NCBI RefSeq assembly: GCF_016741815.1
Contig: NZ_JAERRJ010000007.1
Coordinates: 62,001-126,000 of the forward strand
Direction: 5' to 3'
DNA: 64,000 bases
Origin: Nocardia acididurans
GTDB taxonomy: Bacteria > Actinomycetota > Actinomycetes > Mycobacteriales > Mycobacteriaceae
Shown here: piece after piece, positions 41,603 through 50,231 of the stretch
Position numbering within the stretch: position 1 is the first letter of the stretch
Layout: each line of letters begins with the position of its first letter
Translations under genes and position numbers: made by a program
Notes under the pieces: generated by a model
What the model saw: the letters and a program-made list of their open reading frames with translations, nothing else
Databases searched by the model: none
What the model was told of the DNA's origin: nothing

Positions 41603-42544
41603 CTAGCGGAAGATCAGCGCTCCGAGGGTGTCGCTGTGCCGGTAGCGCAGGTACTTTTCGACGGTTTCGACCGGGACCGCGGTGGTGGCGGTGGCGACCG
41701 TGACGACGAGGAACTGTTTCTCGCTGCCGTCCTTCCACTTTCCGGTCTCGAAGTCCGAAATGTAGCTGCCGGGGCGGAGTTTCAGGTCGCCGTCGTCGAA
41801 TTGGCCACTGGCGGCTTCGGCTTTGGCGGCGTCGGACATGGTGAGCACGAACTGGGTGAGCATGAGCTCACCGCCTTCGGCCTTCCACACCAGTTCGGAG
41901 CCGTACTGGCAGCCGAGTCCGGTCATCTTGCCGGCCTCTTCGAAGTTGCCGCAGTCGTTGTAGTCGTTGCCCTTGACCCAGTCGGCCTGCAGGGCGACGT
42001 CGCCGAGCTTGAAGTTCCAGAAGTTGCCGTACTCGGTGTAGGAGAACTTCGCGCCCGCCGGTGCCGACCTGGAGGTCGTGGTGGTGGACTTCGTCGTGGT
42101 GGGCGCACTGCTCGACGTCGAGGTGGTCGTGGTCGTCGAGGTGGCGATCGCCTGATCGCCGCTGTCCTCGCGGGTTACGAAGACCGCTGCGCCGACCACC
42201 GCCGCGAGCACCACGACCACGGCGGCCGCGATGCCCACGATCAGGCCGGTGTTGGACTTCTTCGGCGGTTGCGGATAGCCACCGCCGGGCTGCTGATAGC
42301 CGGGCTGCTGGTAGCCGCCCTGCTGCCCATATCCCTGCTGTCCGTCCCATCCGGGCTGCTGCTGTTGCCAGCCGCCGGACTGGTCGGCCGGTTGCCCCGG
42401 CCAGCCCTGCTGGGCCGGATACTCCGCGGGCGGCGGTGTCGCGGGCTGATCCCACCAGGTCGGGTTCTCCGGTGGCTGCTGCCCGTGGGCATGGGGATCT
42501 CCGCCGTAGCCGGGACCCTGCGGCGGTCCGGGGGGATACGTCAT
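41603..42544 (-). CDS. Proline/glutamine-rich membrane-anchored protein with extracytoplasmic domain
   Basis: 313 aa from the ATG at 42544 (AAAGG eight bases upstream). An N-terminal low-complexity domain of about 100 residues rich in Pro, Gly and Gln (QQGYGQQGGYQQPGYQQP) is followed by a TM segment (LIVGIAAAVVVVLAAVVGAAV), a Thr/Ser linker and a domain of about 150 residues with two Cys (DYNDCGNFEEAGKMTGLGC). This plan is common in mycolata cell-envelope proteins. Function unknown; the N-tail may bind other envelope proteins. Confidence 0.85.
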   Translation of the reverse strand: MTYPPGPPQGPGYGGDPHAHGQQPPENPTWWDQPATPPPAEYPAQQGWPGQPADQSGGWQQQQPGWDGQQGYGQQGGYQQPGYQQPGGGYPQPPKKSNTGLIVGIAAAVVVVLAAVVGAAVFVTREDSGDQAIATSTTTTTSTSSSAPTTTKSTTTTSRSAPAGAKFSYTEYGNFWNFKLGDVALQADWVKGNDYNDCGNFEEAGKMTGLGCQYGSELVWKAEGGELMLTQFVLTMSDAAKAEAASGQFDDGDLKLRPGSYISDFETGKWKDGSEKQFLVVTVATATTAVPVETVEKYLRYRHSDTLGALIFR

Positions 42545-42636
42545 GTAGTCAACCTTTCGCACCGTGCCGGACCCTCCCGACCCGGACAGTCGTTACCAAA
42601 GCGTAGGACGGTCGGCCTTCATGATCCAATCACGAG

Positions 42637-43734
42637 GTGACCTCCGATCTAGTCGTCTGCGGTATGGGCCCGGCCGGGCGGGCCCTGGCCCATCGCGCAC
42701 TCGCCCATGGGTTATCGGTGACGGTGATCGATCCGCAACCGACACGGCGATGGAATGCGACATACGGGGCATGGGCCGATGAACTTCCCGGCTGGCTGCA
42801 GTCGACGGCCATTGCCGTCGACGTGGCGCGCCCCGTCGTCTGGGCTCTCGACCGCGCCGAACTGGATCGCCGCTACGTCGTATTCGATACGACACGGCTG
42901 CAGGACTCACTCGACCTCACCGGTGCGCGTGTCGTGCGCGACCGGGTGACCGCGATCGCGCCGCCGTCGCGGTCCGGGTCGACGCTGGATCTACCGTCCG
43001 TGCGCTTGGCTTCGGGCGCGGTTCTGCCGGGCGGGCGGATCGTCGACGCGCGGGGCCTACAGCGCTCCCCCGCCCTCGCCGAGCAAACGGCCTTCGGGGT
43101 CGTGGTCGAACGCACGCGGTGCGCGGACTCGGACACCCTGTTCATGGACTGGCGGCTCGACAACGGCGCGGCCGAGGACCACCCGCGCTCGTTCCTCTAC
43201 GCGATCCCGCTCGACGACGACCGGATGCTGTTCGAGGAAACCTGCCTGGCGGGACGCCCCGCACTCGGCATCGGCGAACTCCAGGAGCGCCTCGGCCACC
43301 GATTGCGGTCGCGCGGAATAGAACTCACGGGCGACGAGGAGATCGAACGGGTGCGGTTCCCGGTGCACGGCGGCCGACCAGGAGTCGGGACCTTCGGTGC
43401 GGCAGGCGGTTTCACCCATCCCGCCACGGGATACAGCGTGGCGGCCGCGCTGCGGCTGACGGATGCGATGGTGTCCGGCGACTCGCTGTGGCCCGCATCG
43501 GCCCGAGCTGTGCATCGGCTGCGCCTGGCCGGACTCCGTGCACTGCTGGCGCTGCCGCCCGCACAGCTGCCGGTGTTCTTCGACGCCTTCTTCGCCCTGC
43601 CCGTCGACCGGCAGCGCGCCTATCTCTCGGGTCGCGACGACCTGCGCGGTACCGCTGCGGCCATGACGGCCCTGTTCCGGGCGGTGCCGTGGCGGCTGCG
43701 CCGGACCATCGCGGCGGCCTCGATGGGCCTGTGA
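42637..43734 (+). CDS. Lycopene beta-cyclase-like flavoprotein (CrtY/CrtL type), stand-alone
   Basis: 365 aa from a GTG at 42637. The dinucleotide-binding start DLVVCGMGPAGRALAHRALA, the LFEETCL motif (diagnostic FLEETxL box of lycopene cyclases) and GAAGGFTHPATGYSVAAAL near the C-terminus match the family. It would cyclise lycopene ends to beta-ionone rings. No phytoene synthase or desaturase is next to it, so it either works with unlinked carotenoid genes or has a related cyclase activity. Confidence 0.85.
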   Translation: MTSDLVVCGMGPAGRALAHRALAHGLSVTVIDPQPTRRWNATYGAWADELPGWLQSTAIAVDVARPVVWALDRAELDRRYVVFDTTRLQDSLDLTGARVVRDRVTAIAPPSRSGSTLDLPSVRLASGAVLPGGRIVDARGLQRSPALAEQTAFGVVVERTRCADSDTLFMDWRLDNGAAEDHPRSFLYAIPLDDDRMLFEETCLAGRPALGIGELQERLGHRLRSRGIELTGDEEIERVRFPVHGGRPGVGTFGAAGGFTHPATGYSVAAALRLTDAMVSGDSLWPASARAVHRLRLAGLRALLALPPAQLPVFFDAFFALPVDRQRAYLSGRDDLRGTAAAMTALFRAVPWRLRRTIAAASMGL

Positions 43735-43762
43735 CCCAAGCCTTTTCGAACCCTGACATAAA

Positions 43763-43800
43763 GGTAGCGGCGACCGGACAAGGAATCGGTCGCCGCTACC
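43763..43800. terminator. Strong hairpin terminator between convergent genes
   Basis: A 14-bp perfect stem (GGTAGCGGCGACCG / CGGTCGCCGCTACC) with a ten-base loop between the stops of the lycopene-cyclase-like gene and the minus-strand allantoicase gene. Confidence 0.85.
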
Positions 43801-43867
43801 AGCCGATCTCAGCCGGTAGACGCCATCATTGTCGCTGACCGAGATCGGAGTTCATCACCGTGGCGCG

Positions 43868-44893
43868 CTAGCGCGCATTCCATCGGCGGGTCAGTGCTTC
43901 GGCACCGGATACGCTGAGCGAACCCAGGATTCGCAGTCGCGCGATGCCACCGTCGGGGTAGATGTCGACGCGCACGTGGGTAACCGGGCGTCGTGCGTCC
44001 TGCGCCAGACGGAAGCGATGCGGGGTGTCGGGCTGAACGCTGGTGCGCGGCAGCAGTTCGAACCACTCGTCCCCGTCCGCGGGCGGCAGCGCGTCATCAC
44101 CGGCATGGTCGATGCCGAGCACCCGGAATTCCCCCGGCGAGTTGAATACCAGGTTGGTGGTGTCCAGCTCGATGAGATCCGGAATACCCTGCGCCGCAAG
44201 CCGAACCACGGCCCAGTCGTTCCCGTCGTCGCGACGCCGCGCGGTCTCCCAGCCTTCGGCCTGATTACGGGCGAGTCCCGGCGCGAGCATATTGTTCGGC
44301 GCGGAGTAGAACCAGTTCGAGCAGCCCGTGATACCCGCGCCGTTCTCCAGCGCGGCCAGGTCGATGGTCAGCCCGGTCAGCAGCGCCGGATCGGGCGTCA
44401 CCTCACCGTGCACGCGCAGGCGCGCCACACCGCCGTCGGGATGGATATTGAGCCGCACATGGGTGAAGATGCGCTCGTCGGCCACCGGGATCTCGTGCCG
44501 GGTGTCCCCGGTGAGCGGGCTGCGCGGCACGATCTCCACCCAGTCGGCCGAATCCAGTTCCGCCACAGTCGGATACCCGGAGATCCGCGCCGCTTCGACC
44601 GAGGCGAAGGGCGGGTAGTTGCCCTTGAACCACGCGGTGTCGATCACCACCCCGCGGATGACGCCGGGCATGCCGAGCCGGATCACGGCCCAGTCGTGCC
44701 CAAGGCTGCGGCGCCGCCGGGTCTCCCAGCCGTCGTACTCCTGCCCCTTGGGGCCGAAGGTTTCGGCGGAGAAGCGCGGTTCCCACGGGTGGATGAGGTT
44801 TTCGCGCTCTTCGAAGGATTCGTCGCTGGCGGCGACCACGGCGGCGCGGTAGCTGCGCAGCGCCAGATCGGGAAGGGTGGTGAAATCCGACAT
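43868..44893 (-). CDS. alc: Allantoicase
   Basis: 341 aa with two allantoicase repeats, each opening with a GWETRR/GWETARR-type motif (GWETRRRRSLGHDWAVIRL and GWETARRRDDGNDWAVVRL) and ending in a GGVARLRVHG / GGIARLRILG jelly-roll strand. It splits allantoate into ureidoglycolate and urea. Last gene of the glyoxylate branch operon, 11 bases after the glycerate kinase stop. Confidence 0.96.
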   Translation of the reverse strand: MSDFTTLPDLALRSYRAAVVAASDESFEERENLIHPWEPRFSAETFGPKGQEYDGWETRRRRSLGHDWAVIRLGMPGVIRGVVIDTAWFKGNYPPFASVEAARISGYPTVAELDSADWVEIVPRSPLTGDTRHEIPVADERIFTHVRLNIHPDGGVARLRVHGEVTPDPALLTGLTIDLAALENGAGITGCSNWFYSAPNNMLAPGLARNQAEGWETARRRDDGNDWAVVRLAAQGIPDLIELDTTNLVFNSPGEFRVLGIDHAGDDALPPADGDEWFELLPRTSVQPDTPHRFRLAQDARRPVTHVRVDIYPDGGIARLRILGSLSVSGAEALTRRWNAR

Positions 44894-44904
44894 ATCTTCT
44901 CTCA

Positions 44905-46080
44905 CTAGGGGTTTCGTACGGGCAGGTCTCCGAGCCTGGTGACGGCGATGCGGGTGGCCAACTGCTCGAGCAGATCCGCGGCGTGCAGCATGCACAGCTC
45001 GGGATCGGGTTCGATATCGGTGAGCGCGTAGGCGTCCTCGATCCGGAAGCGGCGCAGGGCTTCTCGCGTCACCGTGCGCTGCCCGGACACCGCGATCACC
45101 GGCACCTCGGCGCGGGCGGCGGCCCGCGCGACGCCCATGGGGGCCTTGCCCTGCAGGGTCTGGCGGTCCAGGGAGCCCTCGCCGGTGATCACCAGCCGGG
45201 CTCCCGCGAGCCGCCTGTCGAAATCGAGTTCCCGCAGCACGAGGTCGATTCCGGGCTCGATGCGCGCGCCGAGGACGGCCAGGGCGGCGTAGCCGACTCC
45301 CCCGGCCGCCCCCGCGCCCGGCCGGGAGGACGCGTCCACGCCCAGATCGCGGCGGACCACCTCGGCGAGCCGGGCGAGGCCGCGTTCCAGCTCCTCCACA
45401 TCGTCCGGGGCCGCGCCCTTCTGCGGCCCGTAGACGTGTGCCGCACCGCGGGTCCCGAGCAGCGGATTGTCCACATCGGAGGCGACCACGATCGGTATCC
45501 GGATCAAGCCGTCCACATCGATGCGCTCGAGCCGCTGCAGGGCCACCCCGCCCGGCGGCAACGGTTGCCCGTCGCCGTCGAGCAGGCGCGCACCCAGGGC
45601 CGTGAGGATGCCCGCCCCGCCGTCGGTGCACGCACTTCCGCCCAGCCCCAGCACGATTCGCGACGCGCCGCGCAGGACCGCGGTGCGGATGAGCTCACCG
45701 GTGCCGAGGCTGGTGGCGGTGCGGGCGGTGACGGGGGTGGGCCGGCCGGGTAGTCGCCGCAGCCCGGAGGCTTCGGCGAGTTCCACCACGGCCGTCTCGC
45801 CCCTCATCGCGAACGAGGCGGCCACGGGATTCCCGACCGGCCCGGTGACGCCGGTCTGCAGTCCGGCGAAGCCGGCGGCGACCATGGCGTCCACGGTGCC
45901 GTCCCCGCCATCGGCGACCGGGACCGTCACCACGGGAATGTCCGGGCGGGCCCGGCGCAGTCCGGCGGACAGGTGCGAGGCCACCTCGGGGGCGGTGAGC
46001 GAGCCTTTGAACTTGTCGGGGGCCACCAGGATGTGGCCCTCCTGCCAGCCGCGCCCGGACGCCCGCCGACCGTGAATCAC
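44905..46080 (-). CDS. glxK: Glycerate kinase (GlxK/GarK family)
   Basis: 391 aa from a GTG overlapping the gcl stop (GTGA). Motifs HILVAPDKFKGSLTAPEVA, VADGGDGTVDAM, LGLGGSACTDGGAGIL and the C-terminal LVITGEGSLDRQTL fix the family. It phosphorylates glycerate, the end product of the Gcl / tartronate semialdehyde reductase route, into glycolysis. The first 15 residues are extra relative to VAPDKFKG, so a slightly later start is possible. Confidence 0.94.
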   Translation of the reverse strand: MIHGRRASGRGWQEGHILVAPDKFKGSLTAPEVASHLSAGLRRARPDIPVVTVPVADGGDGTVDAMVAAGFAGLQTGVTGPVGNPVAASFAMRGETAVVELAEASGLRRLPGRPTPVTARTATSLGTGELIRTAVLRGASRIVLGLGGSACTDGGAGILTALGARLLDGDGQPLPPGGVALQRLERIDVDGLIRIPIVVASDVDNPLLGTRGAAHVYGPQKGAAPDDVEELERGLARLAEVVRRDLGVDASSRPGAGAAGGVGYAALAVLGARIEPGIDLVLRELDFDRRLAGARLVITGEGSLDRQTLQGKAPMGVARAAARAEVPVIAVSGQRTVTREALRRFRIEDAYALTDIEPDPELCMLHAADLLEQLATRIAVTRLGDLPVRNP

Positions 46081-47879
46081 GGTGTGCTCCCGGCGGATTC
46101 GAAGGCGGCCAGCGCGGCGATGGACGTGGGTGCGTCCTCGGTGCTGTCCGCGAGCTCCTCGAATTCGTTGATGCTGTCGATCTCGAGACCCATCGAGACA
46201 TTGGTGACGCGTTCGAGGATCACCTCGACCAGCACCGGCACCCGGAATTCGGCCATGAGCTTCTTGGCCTCGTCCAGCGCCGCACCGATCCGGTCGGGTT
46301 CGGTGACGCGAATCGCCTTGCAGCCCAGTCCCTCCGCCACCCGCAGGTGGTCGACACCGTAGCCGCCGACCTCGGGGCTGTTGATGTTGTCGAAGGACAG
46401 CTGCACGTAGTAGTCCATATCGAACTGCCGCTGCGCTTGCCGGATCAACCCGAGGTACGAATTGTTCACCACCACATGGATGTACGGGATGTTGAACTGC
46501 GCGCCGACCGCCAATTCCTCGATGAGGAACTGGAAGTCGTAGTCACCCGACAGCGCGACCACGGTCTCGTCGGGCACGGCGGTGGCCACGCCCAGCGCCG
46601 CGGGCAGCGTCCAGCCCAGCGGCCCGGCCTGTCCGGCGTTGATCCAGTGCCGCGGCTTGTACACGTGCAGCAGCTGCGCCGCCTGGATCTGTGAGAGCCC
46701 GATGGTGGTGACGTAGCGGACGTCGGGTCCGAAGGCCGCGTTCATCTCCTGGTACACCCGCTGCGGTTTGATCGGCACCGCGTCGAAGTGGGTCTTGCGC
46801 AACAGGGTTCGCTTGCGATCGCGGCAGCGCTGCGCCCAGTCGCCGCGCTCGGGCAGCCAGCCGTCGCGCGACAGCTCGTAGGCCACCTCGAGCAGTACGC
46901 CCAGCGCCGCACCGGCGTCGGAGACCACGCTGTAGTCCGGTGCGAACACCCGGCCGATCTGCGTGGGCTCGACGTCGATGTGCACGAAAGTGCGTCCCTT
47001 GGTGTAGGTTTCGACGCCGCCGGTGTGCCGGTTGGCCCACCGGTTGCCGATGCCGAGCACGAAGTCGGCCTCCAGCATGGTGGCGTTGCCGTAGCGGTGC
47101 GAGGTCTGCAGTCCGACCATCCCCGCGTGCAGGGCGTGATCGTCGGGGATGGTGCCCCAGCCCATCAGTGTCGGCACCACGGGAATGCCGGTCAGCTCGG
47201 CGAATTCGACGAGCAGATCGGCGGCGTCGGCGTTCACGATGCCGCCGCCGGCCACGATCAGCGGCCGTTCGGCGGCCGCCAGCAGCGCCATGATCTTCTC
47301 CGCCTGCAACCGGGTGGCGGCGGGGCGGTGCACTTCGAGGGGCTCGTAGCTCTCGATATCGAATTCGATCTCGGCGAGCTGCACGTCGATCGGCAGATCG
47401 ATGAGCACCGGTCCGGGTCGCCCGGAGCGCATGAGGTGGAACGCCTTCTGGAAGGTGCCCGGCACCTGCGCGGGCTCCATGACCGTGACCGCCCACTTGC
47501 TCACCGGCGCGGCGATGGAGGCGATGTCGACGGCCTGGAAATCCTCCTTGTGCAGCTTGGCCACCGGAGCCTGACCCGTGATGCACAGAATCGGAATGGA
47601 ATCCGCGCTCGCCGAGTACAACCCGGTGATCATGTCCGTGCCCGCGGGGCCGGAGGTACCGATGCACACCCCGATGTTGCCGTGCGCGGCGCGCGTGTAC
47701 CCCTCGGCCATGTGCGAGGCGGCTTCCACGTGCCGGGCCAGGATGTGCTTGATCCCGCCGTGCGCCCGCATGGCGCTGTAGAACGGGTTGATGGCCGCGC
47801 CGGGCAGGCCGAATGCCTGTGTCGCGCCTTCTTTTTCGAGGATCAGAACCGCGGCGTCCACGGTCCGCATGCGTGCCAT
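46077..47879 (-). CDS. gcl: Glyoxylate carboligase (tartronate-semialdehyde synthase)
   Basis: 600 aa ThDP-dependent enzyme. The ThDP site normally has a Glu in a RHEQGAAHMADG context; here it is ARHVEAASHMAEGYTRA with Val, the known hallmark of Gcl. ThDP motif in GDYDFQFLIEELAVGAQFNIPYIHVVVNN. It joins two glyoxylates into tartronate semialdehyde with CO2 loss. Start ATG follows the 61-aa ORF stop by one base. Confidence 0.96.
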   Translation of the reverse strand: MARMRTVDAAVLILEKEGATQAFGLPGAAINPFYSAMRAHGGIKHILARHVEAASHMAEGYTRAAHGNIGVCIGTSGPAGTDMITGLYSASADSIPILCITGQAPVAKLHKEDFQAVDIASIAAPVSKWAVTVMEPAQVPGTFQKAFHLMRSGRPGPVLIDLPIDVQLAEIEFDIESYEPLEVHRPAATRLQAEKIMALLAAAERPLIVAGGGIVNADAADLLVEFAELTGIPVVPTLMGWGTIPDDHALHAGMVGLQTSHRYGNATMLEADFVLGIGNRWANRHTGGVETYTKGRTFVHIDVEPTQIGRVFAPDYSVVSDAGAALGVLLEVAYELSRDGWLPERGDWAQRCRDRKRTLLRKTHFDAVPIKPQRVYQEMNAAFGPDVRYVTTIGLSQIQAAQLLHVYKPRHWINAGQAGPLGWTLPAALGVATAVPDETVVALSGDYDFQFLIEELAVGAQFNIPYIHVVVNNSYLGLIRQAQRQFDMDYYVQLSFDNINSPEVGGYGVDHLRVAEGLGCKAIRVTEPDRIGAALDEAKKLMAEFRVPVLVEVILERVTNVSMGLEIDSINEFEELADSTEDAPTSIAALAAFESAGSTP

Positions 47880-47880
47880 G

Positions 47881-48066
47881 TCAGGCCCCTTCCGTCGCGT
47901 ACGTCAATGTCTTGCGGGCAGGGTGGTGGAGCTGCGGGGCGACACCGGTCGAAAGGCCCGAACCTTCGATCGGCTGCACCGTGCAACGCTCCACCACCCA
48001 CCCCTCGGGCACACCGACAGCGCAGCCGGTGTGCCCGAACACCAGCCGGGGTACCGCTGTCGTCAT
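47881..48066 (-). CDS. 61-aa protein of unknown function inside glyoxylate operon
   Basis: 61 aa from an ATG that overlaps the tartronate-semialdehyde reductase stop (ATGA); its own stop is one base before the gcl ATG. Sequence VPRLVFGHTGCAVGVPEGWVVERCTVQPIEG, two Cys residues, ending in a His-Pro-rich segment. The reading frame, the tight coupling at both ends and the lack of Arg-rich shadow character support a real gene. Role unknown; perhaps linked to Gcl or glyoxylate handling. Confidence 0.7.
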   Translation of the reverse strand: MTTAVPRLVFGHTGCAVGVPEGWVVERCTVQPIEGSGLSTGVAPQLHHPARKTLTYATEGA

Positions 48067-48938
48067 GCCCGTTCCTTCCCGGACAGCGCCTCCGCGACCA
48101 GCAGTAGCGCGGAGTGGTCCAGGGAGCCGTGACCCATGGCGCGCGCGGCGGCGATCAACTGCGCGGTGAGCGCGCCCATGGGGATGGACACCTCGGCCTG
48201 CCGGGCGGCGGCCAGGATGATGCCCATATCCTTGTGATGCAGGTCGATGCGGAAGCCGGGCTGGAAACTGCGCTCCAGCATGGACTTTCGCTTCAGGTCG
48301 AGGATCTTGCTGCCGGCCAGGCCGCCGGCCAGCACGTCGAGGCCCTTGGCGGCGTCCGCGCCCAGGTTCTCCATGAGCAGGATCGCCTCGGACACAAGGG
48401 CGTAGATACCGCCGACGACCAGCTGATTGGCGGCCTTCACGACCTGGCCCGCGCCGTTCGGGCCGACCAGGGCGATGGTCTTGCCGACCGCGTCGAATAC
48501 GGCTTCGGCAGCGTCGAAATCGGCTTCCGCACCGCCGACCATGATGGACAGCGTGCCGTTCACCGCGCCGGGCTCGCCACCGCTGACAGGCGCGTCGAGG
48601 ACCCGCAGGTTCTTCTTCTTGCCTTCGGCCGCAGTCCATTCCGAGGTGGCCGGGGTGACGGTGGAGAAGTCGATATAGAGCGTGCCGGGGGCGGCGTGCT
48701 CGAGCACCGTGCCGAAGACGTCGCGGACGTGCTCGTCCTGCGGCAGCATCGTGATGACGATGTCCTTGTCGCGCACCGCTTCCGCGGCACTGCCCGCCGC
48801 ATTGCCGCCTGCGGCCTTCAGCTTCTCGACCCCGGCCGGGCTGTGGTCGTAGCCGGTGACATCGTGGCCCGCCTGCACCAGATGGCCCGCCATGGGGCCG
48901 CCCATGATGCCGAGTCCGACGAATCCGATGGTGCTCAC
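48063..48938 (-). CDS. glxR: Tartronate semialdehyde reductase (2-hydroxy-3-oxopropionate reductase)
   Basis: 291 aa from a GTG overlapping the hydroxypyruvate isomerase stop. Beta-hydroxyacid dehydrogenase motifs: GFVGLGIMGGPMAGHL, APVSGGEPGAVNGTLSIMVGG and the catalytic Lys in GAGQVVKAANQLVVG. It reduces tartronate semialdehyde to glycerate. Operon context with Gcl and Hyi supports this over other 3-hydroxyacid dehydrogenases. Confidence 0.94.
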   Translation of the reverse strand: MSTIGFVGLGIMGGPMAGHLVQAGHDVTGYDHSPAGVEKLKAAGGNAAGSAAEAVRDKDIVITMLPQDEHVRDVFGTVLEHAAPGTLYIDFSTVTPATSEWTAAEGKKKNLRVLDAPVSGGEPGAVNGTLSIMVGGAEADFDAAEAVFDAVGKTIALVGPNGAGQVVKAANQLVVGGIYALVSEAILLMENLGADAAKGLDVLAGGLAGSKILDLKRKSMLERSFQPGFRIDLHHKDMGIILAAARQAEVSIPMGALTAQLIAAARAMGHGSLDHSALLLVAEALSGKERA

Positions 48939-49732
48939 TTGATCCACTCCCAATCCAGTTCGGGGTCTTTGTATTCCAGGCCGATCCAGCCGTCGTATCC
49001 GGCGGCGTCGAGCGCGCCGAACAGGGCCTCGAAGTCGAGTTCGCCACTGCCGGGCCGCCCGCGGTTCGGTGAGTCGGCGATCTGCACGTGGCCGAGGTAC
49101 CCGGCCCAGCTGTCGATGACGCCGGTGAGGTTCTCCCCCATCCGCGCCAGGTGGTAGAGGTCGCACAGGAAGCGCACATTCGGCTGCCCGACCTGTTCGA
49201 TCACGCGCACTGCGTGTTCGGAGGACACGATCGGATAGGCCGGTGACTCGATCGAGTTCAGCGCTTCGAGCAGTACCGTCGCGCCGATCCGCTGGGCGGC
49301 GCGGGCGGCGAGGCCCAGGTTCTCGAGTGCCAGCTCGTCCTGCTTCTCCGGGCTCTCACCGGGAATCCGATTGCCGTACAGCGCGTTCAGCGCCGTGCAG
49401 CCGGTGCGTTCGGCAATTCCCACGGTGACGTCGATATTGTCGCGGAAGCGGTTCTGCTCTCCCGGTACGGAAACCAGTCCGCGCCCTTCGGGAATGAGAT
49501 CGATGAAGTTCAACCCGATGAGTTCGACGCCCGCGTCGCCGATCGCCCGCACGAAGGCGTCGATCTCCTTGTCGCCCGGTACCGGGTCGCCGCCGAAGGG
49601 CCACCAGAATTCCACGCCGTCGAATCCGGCCGCTTTGGCGGCCGCCGGTCGTTCCAGCAACGGCAGGTCGGTGAAGAGAATCGAACAATTGACATCGAAT
49701 TTCCGGGGCGCACCCCCGGTCGTGTATTTCAT
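48935..49732 (-). CDS. hyi: Hydroxypyruvate isomerase
   Basis: 265 aa TIM-barrel of the sugar isomerase/AP endonuclease-like family. Opening FDVNCSILFTDLPLLERPAAAKAAGFDGVEFWWPF is typical of Hyi. Metal-binding positions occur at LLEALN, DLYHLARMG, HVQIAD and GLEYKDP. It interconverts hydroxypyruvate and tartronate semialdehyde. Confidence 0.94.
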   Translation of the reverse strand: MKYTTGGAPRKFDVNCSILFTDLPLLERPAAAKAAGFDGVEFWWPFGGDPVPGDKEIDAFVRAIGDAGVELIGLNFIDLIPEGRGLVSVPGEQNRFRDNIDVTVGIAERTGCTALNALYGNRIPGESPEKQDELALENLGLAARAAQRIGATVLLEALNSIESPAYPIVSSEHAVRVIEQVGQPNVRFLCDLYHLARMGENLTGVIDSWAGYLGHVQIADSPNRGRPGSGELDFEALFGALDAAGYDGWIGLEYKDPELDWEWIK

Positions 49733-50109
49733 CGTGTTCCTTCGCGATACGTCGTCCAGCTGCCGAATTCGGTGATGTCGATCAGCTGTGGATACGAGAC
49801 GGGCGGGCGGCGCAGCACCATGGACAGCACCGACCGGTTGTCGTCGAGTTCGATGACGCCCAACTCCAGTTCCGGCGGTTCGGCCGGCAGCAGGCTGGTG
49901 CGCAGCACCTCCATGGGCACGTCGAACAGTTCGCCGGTGATGGGCGCGCCGCCGTCGGAGACGGGATGCAGGCCCGGGAACCGGTCGCCGACCGAGTAGA
50001 ACCGATATTGCGGCGCGGTGGTCACCTCGCCCGCGAACGGTGCACCCGCCAGCAGATGGTTGAGCGGTCCGCCGCGCATGGCGCCACCGTTCAGGAAAAT
50101 GAGAGGCAT
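49729..50109 (-). CDS. Allophanate hydrolase C-terminal-domain-like protein (AtzF-C / gamma-glutamylcyclotransferase fold)
   Basis: 126 aa from the ATG at 50109 with GGAGGAAGG upstream; an in-frame extension to 50154 is unlikely. LIFLNGGAMRGGPLNHLLAG and ELFDVPMEVLRTSLLPAEP, SYPQLIDITEFGSWTTYR match the small alpha-beta domain found as the C-terminus of AtzF/allophanate hydrolases and as stand-alone proteins in purine and pyrimidine catabolism loci. First gene of the allantoicase branch operon. It may process a ureido intermediate; this is inference. Confidence 0.78.
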   Translation of the reverse strand: MPLIFLNGGAMRGGPLNHLLAGAPFAGEVTTAPQYRFYSVGDRFPGLHPVSDGGAPITGELFDVPMEVLRTSLLPAEPPELELGVIELDDNRSVLSMVLRRPPVSYPQLIDITEFGSWTTYREGTR

Positions 50110-50231
50110 ACGAGTTCCTTCCTCCCCGTCGGCCGAAATTATGGTGCGGGTCACACCGCCTGCGATAGCGATGTCAGCACCAAAGGTTCGTGGCGTTTCG
50201 GGGCCGATTTCGTAGATTCATCCAGCCGGGT

